A stretch of DNA of 64,000 bases from the NCBI GenBank assembly GCA_964247055.1, contig OZ176053.1, positions 9,052,001 through 9,116,000 of the forward strand, given 5' to 3'. Within the stretch, counting starts at the first letter, position 1, and each line of letters opens with the position of its first letter. Source of the DNA: Paragordius varius (lineage: Eukaryota > Nematomorpha). The notes below the pieces were generated by a model. It had not been told where the DNA came from, made no database searches, and saw only the letters and a program-made list of their open reading frames with translations. Shown here one piece after another: positions 20,484 to 33,807 of this stretch. The translations under genes were made by a program, and so were the position numbers.

Positions 20484-20581
20484 CTCTAGACCATTAAAAT
20501 AATTATTATTTATCTATCATTCCATTTTTAACGCAAAATTTCATTTGCAATATTATTTTAATAATTATCATATATATATAT

Positions 20582-21087
20582 ATACCATTTGCACTTCAAG
20601 TTGGTCCTTTGACTTTTTTGTTTTGTTTTTAACTTTTATAAATCAAATCGTATTTCTTTCATCTATTTTATCGTTTTTATCCTATTTCCTATTATTTAAC
20701 ATAAATTTTAAATAAAAACTTGTAATCATTCAGAAACCGTATATCTTTATTAATTTCTTAAAATTATTATGGATATTTATAAGAGTTTAACACGAAATTA
20801 AAAAATATATAAGTTTTCTGGGTTATTATTTACAATTTTTCATTGATAACTTTTTAAAAGTTAATAATTTTGTTTTGGGAACAAATTATTATGAAACAAA
20901 AAAGTGGTTTTTTAATCAAAAATTTTATTTTTAAATGAATAAATATATAGAAAATTAGGTTAAAAAATAATAAAATAAATGCAAAAAATATGGTAAAACT
21001 ATATATTATAAATTTTAAGGACCAACTTGAAATGTTCAAGGACCAACTTGAAGTTTTAAAGGACACTCTTGAAGTGCAAATGATATA
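20582..21087. mobile_element. Foldback element A with tandem repeats in its arms
   Basis: The left end starts ATACCATTTGCACTTCAAG and the right end, reversed, starts TATATCATTTGCACTTCAAG. The right arm carries three tandem units of about 20 bp based on AAGGACCAACTTGAA; the left arm carries one. It shares the ATATACCATTT type of terminus with element B (25534-25913). No protein is encoded. The 77-codon frame at 20990 only reads through the repeats. Confidence 0.7.
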
Positions 21088-21639
21088 TTATTATGTTCAT
21101 CATCATCAGGTCGTTGTTTTTACGGCGTGTGCTCACACATTTTCGAGCGAAATAGATTGTGATCGAGACAGTCTTCTGGACAATTGTGTAACGTTTAGAT
21201 TGCAGGTTTTGCACCAATCATAATTTTGGACTACGCGTTTAAATTGGCATTGGAATGAAAGAATTTTATTTTATTATGCAACCATGTGAGTGTTCAATAT
21301 AACAGTATCTGAGACGATTCTTTCTTAGCAAAGAGGATATTGGTAAGACATGAGTTGAGGATTTTATATTCCAGTTCTCTATTTTATTTTAATTGTTTAA
21401 TTTATAGGCCAACATTTGCAGTATCTGTGATGAGTTGATGAAATTCGGCCGCTTGTTGTATTCGTGTGGTTATGGTGTTTTTTATAAAAATATCTGCTAT
21501 TGTATCATCCAAGTATCTTGTTTACTATTTCGTATTTATATATGGAAAAAAGGGTTTAATTGTTACATTCTGGTGCTGCACACTCTTTAGATATTTTAAT
21601 AATTATTAAACTTCCTTATTTATAAGCACTGCCCACAGT

Positions 21640-22350
21640 TAACATTATGTGCATTTATGAGAATTAAGTTTCGTTGGGCGAGACAAATGAAACATGGGAA
21701 TTTTATCCAGGTACAGGTGAGTTTCTGATTAAGGCTTTGTTTTATCTATGTTAATCTTCAATCCAAATTTTTCTAAGTAGACTGATTGTTTGGCTTGTGG
21801 CTGTTACTATAATATCGTCAGCGTACATTATTTCAAACGGTAGCCTCTTTTTATATTCTTAGTTATTAGACCCATAATAATGAAATTATGGGCTGAGGAT
21901 GAAGCCTTGGTATAGCCCGACAGTTATTAGACATCGATTAGTATCTCTCACGCAATTAGTGGTGTTCTCGTATGATAAATTTATTATTATTATTATTCGT
22001 GAATTTCATTTCGGAAAGCAAATAAATCATAGACCGCGAGATGCAGTCGAAAGCATGGCTTAAGTCAATAAATATATGATATAAAGTTTTATTTTTGCAT
22101 CTGTAATTTTGTAACCTTGTAAGAATAAATAAGGTGTCAGATATGTTGATACCTCATTGAAATCCCAATAGGGTTTCGTCAATCGAGCAAAGCTGGCGTA
22201 TTTTTCTTTCTATTATAATTTCGAATAATGCAGCATGTTCAAGTTATTTAAATGGTTTGTATGATGAGCAACTGCCGCCTTTCTTTTTATAAATTGGAAC
22301 TATGATACTGGTTCCAATCATTTAGGATTTTTTCCTGCATATCCAGATTA
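21640..22350 (-). mobile_element. Decayed LINE reverse-transcriptase fragment
   Basis: Reverse-strand pieces match the better preserved LINE at 25925-29446. They include FDCISR, then NTTNCVRDTN, GLYQGFILSP, and EIMYADDIIVTATSQT with the YADD catalytic motif. The pieces lie in different frames separated by stops and indels, so the copy is long dead. It is an APE-type non-LTR relic of the same clade. Confidence 0.75.
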
Positions 22351-22539
22351 AATTGTTTTGCGAAATATGAAAAATTGCTTTGTCAAATAGGAAACCACTT
22401 TTGGTATTAGTATATTCACCCATATTTTTTACAAATGATAATAACCCTTTGCCCCAAATTTTATTTTATTGTGAACAATAGTAAAAACATCCATCAATCT
22501 ATTATAAAAAATATATTTATTGGATAACTATTATTTATC

Positions 22540-23455
22540 AATATTATGGGTGTAATAACTGATATAAAAAAATGCTTACCGTTTAAAATGATATACGCTA
22601 ACGATATTATATTAACAGCCATGATTAATAAGTTCGATCGCTGGAAAACTACTTTTAAGAAATTTGGTTAAGGTTTTATACAGATAAAAGAAAAGCCTTA
22701 GTTACAGGCTCACCTGTACCTGAAATAAAATTCAGGTCCTCCCGAAATAAAAACGTAATTCCATCGTATGCAAAGCTAATCGTTAGTGTACTAAAAGTAT
22801 TCATGAACTAGTTTAATATATATCGAAATATAAGTAAGCGTGTGCAACACCAGAAAATAAACCAAACAGTTTTATCCAAATTACCTACTCCTCATCAATA
22901 AATAAAACAATTTTATGGGGAATGGCAGAAACTAATATAAAAACAACATAACAACACCAACCAAATTTCATTAACTAAGTATGTAATGAAACACACATAA
23001 ATTACCCAAACAAGGGTAAAATCTAAACGATTGCCATTCGCCTTGTCCTCACATAAGCTATCGAAAGTTGGCCTTTAAATCAAACCAATGAAAATATATG
23101 CGAGTAGGAAAACAAATTCAACTCCTCTCTCACTAATGATTACCACAATGATAAAACAATAATAATAAAGGATACATAATTTGTACCAAATCTCACCACT
23201 ATCCTCTTTACTCAAAGCGAATCATCTTAGATACTGGGGCCATATTGAACGTTCCATGGCAATTTAAGGCGTGGTAGACCAATCATGTTTGGTTATCAGA
23301 AACAATCTAAACGTAACACAATTGACCAAAGACGACTAACTCGATCGCAAGTTATTTCGCTCAAAAATAGGAAGCTGGCACACGCCGGCAACGATATAAT
23401 GATTGTAGAATGGATACAAAATTATAACACCAATCTCATAAATGCCATGTAAAAA
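22540..23455 (+). mobile_element. Decayed LINE fragment, opposite orientation
   Basis: The plus strand reads PFKMIYANDIILTAMINK near 22580-22640, a mutated YADD region. Later fragments resemble the LINE C-terminal part (HLRYWGHIE-like sequence near 23222 and a GRPIMFG-like stretch near 23270). Many frame changes and stops are present. It abuts the minus-strand fragment head to head, suggesting two insertions or a rearrangement. Confidence 0.6.
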
Positions 23456-23517
23456 CAAGGTCATACTTAAAATGTTCAAGGACCGGTTTAAAGTGTTAAA
23501 AGACATGGTATATTAGC
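23456..23517. repeat. Solo end of a foldback-A-type element
   Basis: The segment contains GTTCAAGGACCGGTTTAAAG and ends in ACATGGTATAT, matching the right arm and terminus of foldback element A. It lies directly next to the LINE relic. Either the LINE pieces lie inside a larger foldback element, or this is a separate deleted copy. Confidence 0.5.
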
Positions 23518-24745
23518 CCAATTATTTTGATATAATGTGAAATAAATAGCAAAATAAATATATAAACCGCAAAATTTTTACATGATACTTCTTGTAACAA
23601 TCTTTCATAACTCTTATTATAAAAAAACAAAATCAAATCATTATAACTTACGTTTTTATACTTTTTAAGAATGATTTTTTATGTTTAAAATATCCAGTTT
23701 CAAATTATTTATGATGTTGCAATACGCATTATGGCAGCTGCCTATATATAACTTACAAACACCAAAAATATGAAAGAGTTTTACCATAAATCTTTGGTAA
23801 AAACGCAATTTGGTACTTGCATTTTACTAATTGAATTTTCGTAAAATTATTTGAAATTATAAATCAAAAATCCTCGACATGGTTATATCTTTTAAATGGA
23901 TAAGCATTAACCAATGTAAATGAAAAACTATCAAATAAATTAGTGACACAAATTTATGTGTCATCGTTACTTTGACTTTTTAATATTTACTATCAGTGTA
24001 ATAGTATTTGTGATATAAAATTATAATTAGAATTTTTTCTTTTTTCAATTGTGCATTCTATATTAAAATAATAATTAAAAGGCTTTTTAAGGATATATGA
24101 AAAATGTCCAATTATAATATATCGTTAAAAAATCAAAAACTCAATAAATATTAAATATGCTGTTAACCCACTATTAATATTAAAGATATGATGCGATATA
24201 TCAGCAAAACGGAGTGTTGTCCATTTAAAACTATGGTATGAAAATGGACAAAACTCGTATATCAACAAATGAATATGTATTGGACATTAAACAAAAAAGT
24301 CTTCAATTTAATATTTTTGATTTTTTAACATATATCATCTCGTAAAATACTTCAATAAATTTATAAACAAAGCTGTAAATTTTAGTATTTTCTGGATAAT
24401 ATTATTTTGATAATTAAATCAAAAGCCTACAACAATTTTTTTTTATTTTATTATGCAACCCTAATAAATAAATTTAAATAGTTTTAATAATTCGCCATTT
24501 ACCCCATATAAAACCGAATAAAGCAAATAAACGATTTATACCAATCAAGAGAATCAATTTTGTGCGCTCTCTCGAATGTTATAAAATTCTTTGTTGACAC
24601 TTTTTAATTGATTAATATTAATTTCAAAAAATATTCATCAAAAAAATTCTTAAGATATGGACCCTTTTTTAAAAAAATCATCAATTATGTGCTTAAGTAA
24701 AATAAATTTGGAATTTTCAAAAATAGCACTTAAAAAAGTCAAAAT
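23518..24745. other. Gene-free stretch downstream of IMPACT
   Basis: AT-rich sequence with no recognised coding, RNA or repeat feature. It must hold the 3' end and polyadenylation site of IMPACT, but AATAAA-like words are too common here to pick one. Confidence 0.55.
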
Positions 24746-27700
24746 TCATTGTATAATATATAAATAATGGTAAGTCCTAACGATAAAAATGATCAATTGA
24801 CAGGACATATCTATACCTATAAGCCCCTGATCTTGTAAAAGTTTGCGGGCAACATTATTTATGACTTTAAAACGATCAGGACCCATTTTAATGCCACCAT
24901 ACCATCGGCTAACCACGATTGCTACATTACTTACGTTAGTTAATTCAAGTAAATGAAGTAATCGCTGTCCAGCTGCATTTTCCCCATCATCATCGTAATC
25001 TTGGTACCATGTATGGCTATCTGTCAAAGCAAATTGTATAGAGTAAAAAATAAATTTATTAAGACAGCGATACTTTTCAAACCTTGGTTTTTTTCAACCA
25101 AAACTATATAATTACAAAGAAATATATTGAGTAAAAACCCTAAATAATAAATTGCAGTTATAAGTATAAAGGTTTATAAATATTAATTTTCTTAAAAAAT
25201 ATTTGAGCTTTGGTTTTAACGTTGTGTGTGTATAATTTCGATTTTCAAATTATCATTAATATATGGATGCAAGGTTTTAAATTTTATTTTAAGATAACCA
25301 TATTGATACAATAGCCTGCTACCTCTCTATTAATAAGTATAAGATAAAAAAATAATAAAATATCATTTTTTAAACTCAAACGTTTAGATTACATAAATTT
25401 GTGGGACGATGACTCAATATGGAAGTTGCGTTTACACTAGTAAAAATTTGAATTCACAACAAGGAATTAGGAAGAACCAGCATGTTTGGTTATACGATGG
25501 TTATAATAAAGGCCGTTTTCGTTTGTATCTTGATATACCATTTACAGCTCAAATTCACCCTTAAACAATTCAAATTCACCCTTGAACAATTTAAGTTCAC
25601 CCTCGAACAATTCAAATTCACCCTTGAACAATTCAAATTCAACCCAAAAATAAATTATGTGTTTTTAAACTAATATAACTCATTATTAATGAGAAATATA
25701 TCATTATGGCATAGTTTATTATTTTTTCAGTATTATTTAAATTTAAAACAAAATTTTTATTTTTTAAAAATATATAAATATATTATGTAATTTTTAATCT
25801 AAAAACATATATTTTATTTGAGGGTAAATTTGAATTGTTTAAGGGTGAATTTAAATTGTTCAAGGGTAAATTGGAATCTGTTCAAGGGTGAATTTGAATT
25901 GTAAATGGTATATAACTATCTTAGGGGTGCAAAGTCCGACTCCCACCTCCACGTGGTGCACCCTGGTTAATACCAACGGGAGCGGCAAAGGAAAGAAATC
26001 ATCTGTGTGGGGTGTGGTGGAAAAAAAATAAACTACCATTATTTTTTCCTATAAAATACCACAATACCTGCATTCACACAGATGATAAAGCGGGTTTATC
26101 TGGCGCTATAACCAGTTGCTAGAAACAACCAATTTGTAATATATGTAAGGGGGGATGGAACTCCGTAAGCCCAGAAAGGCAATTCCATAGGTCAGGGACA
26201 CCGAAATAGTCTCTTGATTTGCAAAGGCATGCAAATTGTAAAACAATCGCCTTAATCATACCGTATATGAAAATAATGAATGAATTGACAACACTTTTAA
26301 ACAATGATATATATTTTAAAAATGATAATATTAATCTTACAAATAATTTTATTAATGATATTAATATATGAAATAATCTTAATTTTGATAATAATATTAA
26401 TTTACATGATAACAATATTAATGCTCTCCTAAAAAACCACAAACATCAAAAAACACCCAACAATATTGTAAAACCACTTAAGATCGGCACTTGGAATATC
26501 TCGACGTATTCGGTAGATCAAACTTAGTTATCGACCAAATAAAAGAGAAAAACATTGACATCTGTTGCCTCCAGGAAACAAGATATAAATCTGAGGGAAA
26601 GCTGAATATAGACAACTATACAATTTTCTACAAAGGTCAAATGAAAGGCCAACATGGAATGGCTATAGCTATTAAAAATGAATATTGTGATAATATAATA
26701 GGTAAACAGACACAACGAAAGAATTATCCAAATACGTATCGGCTTTAAAAAACAAATTCTTAACATACTTTCCATCTATGCTCCCCAGTCTGGATTAAGC
26801 GAAGCAACCAAACAAGCCTTTTGGAACCAACTATACGACATTTCCCATGCAATACCTCCAAATGACAAAATTTTTATAGGTGGAGATTTCAATTCCCACG
26901 TTGGCACTAATGGTGAAGACTATATGAGAATACATGGAGGAAACGCTTTTGGCAGCCGTAACAAAGAAGGTGATACATTATTAGAATACTGCGCATTTCT
27001 TAGACTTACTATCTGCAATACCCTCTTCACGAAACCAGCAAAGAAATTAATAACTTATACAAGTGGTAATCAAAATTCTATGGTAGACTACATTTTAACA
27101 CCCATACAAGATAGAAAATTCATTAAAGACTCTAAAACATACCTTACTGACACACAACATAAATTAATTGTAGCAATAATAACAATAAACAAATCCTATT
27201 ACCATAGTAACCAGAAACCTAAAATAAACTTAGAAAAACTACACCTTCCTGATCTTAAACTTCAACTCTCAGAAACTGTCAATGCTTCGCTTAGCCTCAA
27301 CCACAAAACATCTGAACAAGCTTGGGATAATTTTAAAAACAGCATCATCCCAAATGTGCTTAATTGTTGTGGCAGAAAGAAAATATACAGGAAAAAACAA
27401 CAATCAAATTTGTGGTGGTCAGAATCCATAAAACCTTTAATTAAAATTAAACGCAATAACTATAAAAGATGGAAACAAACAAAAGATAAAAGAGACTTGG
27501 AATCATATATCAAATCAAATAAAAATTTACAACAAGCCATCAATATTTCAGCCAACAAAAAAGCTTTGAATTTAGCTAAAAAATTAGAACAAGACATGAA
27601 AAATCTTAAGATTTTTCGAACAATAAATTCAGTTAACAATAATAAAAAGGACATTAAACAAATTTCCTATATTAAAGATAAAGATCAACAACTAGTAACT

Positions 27701-30700
27701 GAGTGGAGTGACATAAACAATGTCTGGACAACGTATTACAAAGAACAATTTGCACAAAAACATGATTTTGAAACAATAAACCAACCACCAGCAATTGGTC
27801 CTCGACCATTGATAACAACAGACGATGTAAGAGATGCCTTGGCCAAGATGAAAAATAATAAAGCTACAGGTCCATCTGAACTCAGCTGTGACATGATCAA
27901 AGCTTTACCACAATGCATTATACATTTAACTAACATATTCAATCTAATCTTATCAACGAATCGCATCCCTAATGATTGGTCAAAAAGCACCATCATACCC
28001 ATTTATAAAAACAAAGGAGACATACTCGTTTGTTCCTCCTACAGACCACTAAAGTTGTTGTAACACCCGTTAAAAATTTTTGAATCCATTATTGAATCAA
28101 AACTAAGATCAATCGTTAGTATACAGGAATCACAATATGCCTATAAACCAAACAGTAGCACAATTGATGCAATCTTCATTTTGAGAAGATTGCAAGAGAA
28201 CTATTTAGCGAAAAATAAAAAACTATATCATGTTTTTATTGATTTACAAAGGGCCTTTGATTGTATCCACAGGAAGTTGATCACATCCACACTACGAGCC
28301 AACAATGTAGATGATTGGATAATTAAATCAATAGAAATGATGTACTACAAAACAACAAACTGCGTCAGATTAACACTAGGTAACACAGCTTTTGTTCCAA
28401 ACGAATCTGGTCTTCATCAAGGCTCCATCCTAAGCCCTCTACTCTTCATTTTAATAATGGATTACCTAACAAAAGATATAAAACAAGGCCCACCATGGGA
28501 ACTTATCTATGCGGACGACATTTCACCGCAACATCAATGGAAGCATTAAATCAAAAGTACAACACATGGAAATCACACTTAGAAAAGGGTGGAATGAATA
28601 TAAATGTAAGCAAAACAAAGGTGATGATAACGGGTGAAACTGTTTATGAACGACCTAAGTTTCCATGTGGAGTATGTGATTTAGATGTTAAACTCAATTC
28701 AATCCTATGTACATCATACAATAAGTGGGTACACAAAAAGTGCTCGCTTATAAAAGGGAAATTAATCAACAATGACAAATTTATATGTGAATCATGTAAA
28801 AATAAAACAATAAATCACTCATCCACTTCCCTAAATTACGTTTATATGGCAGACACTAAAATCGAATTGGTGAATAATTTCAAATACTTGGGCGATGTCA
28901 TACATTGCCTAGGTGGAATAACCCAATCAGTTAAATATAGATCCCAACAAGCTTGGGTAAAATATCATCAACTTAAATTTGTCCTCAAAAATAAACACAT
29001 ATCAGCAAAAAACAAAGGTTTGATTTACAAAGCCGGCATACGTCCCATACTCCTGTATGGTTGCGAAACGTGGCCGATGACAGATTCAATCGAGAAAAAA
29101 CTAATGAACTTAGAAAAACGGATACTAAATTTATTCCAACCCAATAAGTCAAATTCAAATTTACATCAACTCTACCAAATTGAACCTTTAAATGTCATGC
29201 TCAGAAAAAATAGGCTTAGATATTTCGGACACATCAAACGTGCTCCAGAACAATGGACAAATAAAATTTTATACCTACATCCCGAAGGTAACAATCGCAG
29301 GGGCAGACCAACATTCAACTGGGAAAAAACAATAAATAATGATTTAAGTGTTGCCAACATTGATGATAACGCCTGGCAGGATCGCAAATATTACAGACAG
29401 CTTCTATACGGATACAATGGCTAGCCATTACACAAAGACGATACGATATAACTATCTTAGATTATTATAATATTAACATGGGACTATTGTCTCAACCAGT
29501 ATATAGCTATAGAGTTGGAACTTATAACAGTAAAACCGTCTGCAACACAAGCATCCCTATAACATAAAATTTAACGTTTATGAGGATGAATAGCTGAGAA
29601 ATTGGGCCATACATTTTATAATGGTTTTAATGATAAAAAGTGTTATCACAATTAAACCATTGATGGTAAAGCAGTTTAACACATCTTTTGTGTTGGGAAG
29701 TTTCCTTTATAAATGCTCAATTTAAAAGGTTTTCTTATTGGCCCGTAAATTTTAGCGGTTCCTTCTCGCGTCTTTAAGCAATTTTCCAAGTCGATTTCAC
29801 TATATTTATGTATTTCATTTATGATCAAATTATTGAAAGCCTATTATATGTTTGCATCTTGGCTTGGTTTGTCGATTCCCGTAAAGTTGTGTCTTCAAAA
29901 TAGGGTTTTGGTAACATTCAAAATAATTCATTACAAGGTATCTTATATATTCGCTGAACCTCAAAAAACTAAACTTAAAAAAAGCAACTGGCAAAATAAT
30001 AAAATCCCTAATAATTAATCGACAAGGCGTAACAATTATGAAAAAATTCTATATTCATTTTCAAGGGGTTTGATTTTTTCCAAACCCGCATATACTGAAA
30101 ATATCACAGATTTATATGATGTGATAGAAAAAATTATCACAAGAACGTGGCTTTGTTTGCATAGTATGTTATAAATTAGTGGTACTCAGCAAAAAAATTT
30201 GACGGGCCAAATAAAAAATATTTTTTGTTTCGAGGGCCATGAACCTTATAATGGCAAATTTATAACTATTTGACACATATTATACTTTAAATAGGCACAA
30301 TAAATTTTTTGCGGAACGCATGTAAATCCAGCGAAAAACTCGTCACCATTTAGTTTAAAAAATTAAAATATTTTAATAACAACATTTATTTTTTTGACAA
30401 ATTTGGTTTCGCCTCATGACAGGCCAATCTTAATACGTCGTTTTTTGTAAATATGCCGTCTCACACATGTAAGTTGAGAGAAAAACAGTTAGGATAACTT
30501 GAGCACATTTTCATATGTATTTGGTACATCTTGCAAAACTCTGCATATCTTTCTCTACAATACACCTGGAATATAGCCCCGAATCGGAATCATTTTTAAA
30601 ATCTACGAATTCTTCAATGATATGCGCCTGATCAAAACCGAAATGCTCAAGCTTCTTAATATTGGATATATCCATAAGCCATAGATTTTCAACGAGTTTT

Positions 30701-33700
30701 TAGCAATTTTTAATATTTATTAATTTTTAAAATCTGAATTTCATCTCATCAAATAATGTTAAATGATTGTCTATTATTAAATTAATCTCCGCCGGAAATT
30801 CCATATTTTTTTCATGAATCGTTTTAAGTTTTGGGAAATAAAGGAGTGTTTTATTTATAAAATCTTGTTTATTATTAATTTTTCTTCAAAAACAAATATT
30901 TGAGCGAATTGGGTTATTATTTTGCTCTTTTGAAGACTTGTAAATACTTTATAAGTAATTTCGCAAAGGTAGGCTAATAAAACCCACCATTTGTCACTAT
31001 TAAATTCCTCGTCAAACTTTCTGTTATCCTATATAAATAATGGAATTTCATGCCTTAAAACAAAAAAATCATTTAATACTTTACTAAGATACCATTATTA
31101 TCGAAAAAGTGTTAATTATTTCGAGAAAATCACTTCCTTTCGTGGTATTATTTATTGGTAATAATTTTTAATATTCCTCGTTGATTATGTTGTCGTTGCC
31201 AAATCTCACGAAGAGCAGACATTGGGGGGTTGAACTAATATCAGTGCTAAAATTATTAGCAATATGAAAATGTTTGCAGTTTTAGAGCCAATAATGTAAA
31301 AAAATATTTACACGTATCTATGCGTCGAGATGTTGAATCAGAAAGTTGAATTTTTTAATTTGCCTCATGATTTGATCTTTATTATGGAATTTATCAAAAA
31401 AGGTGCAACCATTTATTGGACATTCTTTTATTAGTATTTTTTTCCTAAAACATATTTCATACGAAGCTAATGTTACAGCTCTTTCCTGGGAGAAATCTAT
31501 GGACATAATAGATTTTTCTTTTTGTTATTATTCCTTAATCTTTTTACATTTTTCGTTTATATCTTGATTTTCTGGTAATCTATGAGAATGATGGATGTAA
31601 AATGTCTTTCAATATTGTATTTTTATAATTATGTTGTCCTCACATATAAGGCTGATAACAACATTTTTATTTAAAACGACAAAAATTTTTTCTTTCCATT
31701 CTTTTTAAAGGAGTGATTTTCATCGGATAATTTAAGTTTTTAGCGTTAGATGTCATCCCTTAAATTTATGGTTAAATTTTATCCTCTTTTGTACACCGCT
31801 GTAAGATGGCTAAGCCTTAGTAAAGTATTTAATAAATTTTTTGTTTTAAGACACGAAATTCTATTATTTATAAAAGATAACAGAAAGTTTGACGAGGAAT
31901 TTAATAGTGACAAATGGTGGGTTTTATTAGCCTACGTTTGCGACACATCTAACGTATTTACAAGTCTTCAAAAGAGCAAAATAATAACCCAATTTGCTAA
32001 TCAAATATTTGTTTTTGAAGAAAAATTAATAATAAACAAGATTTTATAAATAAAACACTCCTATATTTCCCAAAACTTAAAACGATTCATGAAGAAAATA
32101 TGGAATTTACCGCGGAGAAGACAATCATTTAACAATATTTGATGAGATGAAATTCGGATTTTAAAAATTAAGAAATATTAAATTGCTAAAAACTCATTGA
32201 AAATCTATGGCTTATGGATATATCCAATATTAAGCAGCTTGAACATTTCGGTTTTGATCAGGCGTATATCATTGAAGAATTCGTAGATTTTAAAAATGAT
32301 TCCGATTTTGGCTATATTCCAGGGGTATCGTAGAGAAAGATATGTAGAGTTTTGGCAGGATGTACCAAATAGATATGAAAAAAATGTGCTCAAGTTATCC
32401 TAACTGTTTTTCTCTCAACTTACATGTGTGAGACGGCATATTTAAAAAAACGACGTATGAAGATTGGCCTGTCATGAGCCGAAACCAAATTTGTCAAAAA
32501 AATACATGTTGTTATCAAAATATTTTATTTTTTTCAAACTAAATGGTGACGAGTTTTTCGCTGGATTTACATGCGTTCCGCAAAAAATTCCTTGCGCCAA
32601 TTTTAAGTATAATATGTGTCAAATTGTTATAAATTTGCCATTATAAGGTTAATGGCCCTCGAAAAAAAAATATTTTTTATTTGGCCCGTAAAATTTTTTT
32701 GGTTAGTACCACTGGTATAAAAAATGAAGCAGGATAGCAATGAAAAGAATATGTATATGCAAGTTTGGGTGAAAGGCCTGCTTAAATACAATAAAGGAAT
32801 GCAATATATTTCAAAGAAAAGAAAATAGAATACAGAAACAGAAACAAAGTTTACATTAAGTATCAATATGGTCATAGAGCAATTTTAAAGCACTCTTAGG
32901 AACGCATGCGGCCCGCGGTTTGAGTACCACTGATATAAATCATTATTTATGAGTATATGCTAAAATAATAATTTTAATCAAACATAAACCTATTTTAATT
33001 TTTTATAAACCGGCTACAGCGACTCTGATAGGGCATAATCGGATAAAATACGGTAAGAAACACATTCTAAAAGTATAACTAATTTTTTTTTAAAATTTTA
33101 AAATAAAAAAATAGTTGTCGTTCAATAGTATTTAATATAAAAGTAATAATAAATTACTATTGAGGGAGGATGGATGTTGTATACGATAGGCTAATATATT
33201 ATGCGTTGCCTGAGCGATTTTTTTGTTTGCCTTAAGTTGATTCAAAAATTGGCTTATCTACTATAAATTTCAAAACTACTTGATCCACTGATGATATTTG
33301 GCATAGATGAGCCTGAAAGGTACTCTTTTTTTCAGTATAAAGTTCACCACTTATGATTTCTAAAGGCGGATAAACGGGTGATATGTCATTTTCTTTTATA
33401 ACTTCTGGTTTTTGTAAATGTTGGGATTGATTTTCATCCACAAAAGAACGAAAGCGGTCTATACATTCAAATAAAACACATTCGCCGTTGTTCAATCTTA
33501 AATTAACAAATTTTTACTTATAAATTTGTGAAAGTTGATTTTCAAATTCAGTTATTGAAGCTAGATCTTTACTTAGTCTAAAGTTTTAACAATTTCATAC
33601 CTTATAATAAACTTTGGTGGCTGATGACTAGGATAGTTTTCATTCAAAATAATCTATATTGTATATATATATATATATATATACCCTTAAGGTCACATTT

Positions 33701-33807
33701 AAATATTTATATATATAAATATTGTCATCTAATTTATCTAATCCATCATATATAGCTGTGATGGCTTCAATTTCTTCAAATTGCCTAATCTTATTATTTT
33801 CAATCAT
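24746..33807 (-). CDS. IMPACT: IMPACT/YIH1 homologue: RWD domain plus UPF0029 domain
   Basis: Exons are 33807-33685, 33653-33601, 33577-33518, 33496-33262, 33230-33158 and 25020-24746. Introns are 31, 23, 21, 31 and 8137 nt. The product is 272 residues. The RWD domain (about 1-110) shows QFEEIEAITAIYDGL and NENYPSHQPPKFIIR. The UPF0029/IMPACT domain follows with SGELYTEKKSTFQAHL, KKIAQATHNILAYRI, DYDDDGENAAGQRLLHL and VVSRWYGGIKMGPDRF. Each micro-intron was placed by restoring conserved sequence in frame. The donor before the long intron (AATA|GTAATT) is the best phase match, but an earlier donor in the same exon is possible. In yeast and mammals IMPACT/YIH1 binds GCN1 and restrains GCN2. The last intron has taken in a LINE, a hAT and a foldback element. 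Confidence 0.92.
25534..25913. mobile_element. Foldback element B with 21-bp tandem repeats in both arms
   Basis: The left end ATATACCATTTACA is mirrored at the right end. The left arm (about 25550-25645) holds about five 21-bp units CAAATTCACCCTTGAACAAT(T). The right arm (about 25817-25900) holds about four inverted units. The spacer is AT-rich with no coding capacity. A 63-codon open frame from 25482 simply translates the repeats (KFTLEQF repeated). It lies in the last IMPACT intron, and a LINE is inserted at its right edge. Confidence 0.8.
25925..29446 (+). mobile_element. Nearly full-length APE-type LINE with a PHD-like zinc motif
   Basis: A perfect 14-bp duplication TATAACTATCTTAG (25911-25924 and 29447-29460) bounds a 3522-bp element with no poly-A tail. 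Coding order: endonuclease (IGTWNIS near 26480, CCLQETR near 26563, IGGDFNSHVG near 26876); reverse transcriptase (ATGPSELSCDMIKAL near 27870, FIDLQRAFD near 28236, GLHQGSILSPLLF near 28411, YADD near 28507); then CGVC...CTSYNKWVHKKC near 28660-28750; then a RRGRPTFNW tail near 29299. Visible breaks are a frame change near 26500, one near 26745, a TAA at 28061-28063 and a frame change just after YADDI near 28520. I am unsure between the RTE and CR1-like clades. It is the youngest LINE copy in the window. Confidence 0.92.
29461..30176. other. IMPACT intron sequence between the LINE and the hAT
   Basis: AT-rich sequence without recognisable coding or repeat content. A 65-codon open frame at 29821 resembles nothing known to me. 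Confidence 0.5.
30177..32932 (-). mobile_element. hAT transposon with a large inverted duplication (palindromic)
   Basis: The left end TAGTGGTACTCA and the right end (reversed CAGTGGTACTCAAACCGCGG) are hAT-like. They are flanked by near-identical 8-mers, TTATAAAT (30169-30176) and ATATAAAT (32933-32940). Inside, 30177-31088 and about 31813-32714 are inverted copies of about 0.9 kb, separated by about 720 bp. The right arm has its own end-like GTACCACTG at 32706-32714. The right arm reads LLYTAVRWLSLSKVFNKFF and DKWWVLLAYVCDTSNVFTSL, as in ZBED5-type transposases. The spacer reads AVTLASYEICFRKK on minus. Stops and frame changes occur throughout, so no intact transposase remains. Confidence 0.85.

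Noticed and set aside
25482-25673. A short repeat protein (KFTLEQF repeats) or a CRISPR-like array
   Set aside because: The repeats are the 21-bp units of a foldback arm with an inverted partner at 25817-25900. There are no unique spacers and the genome is animal.
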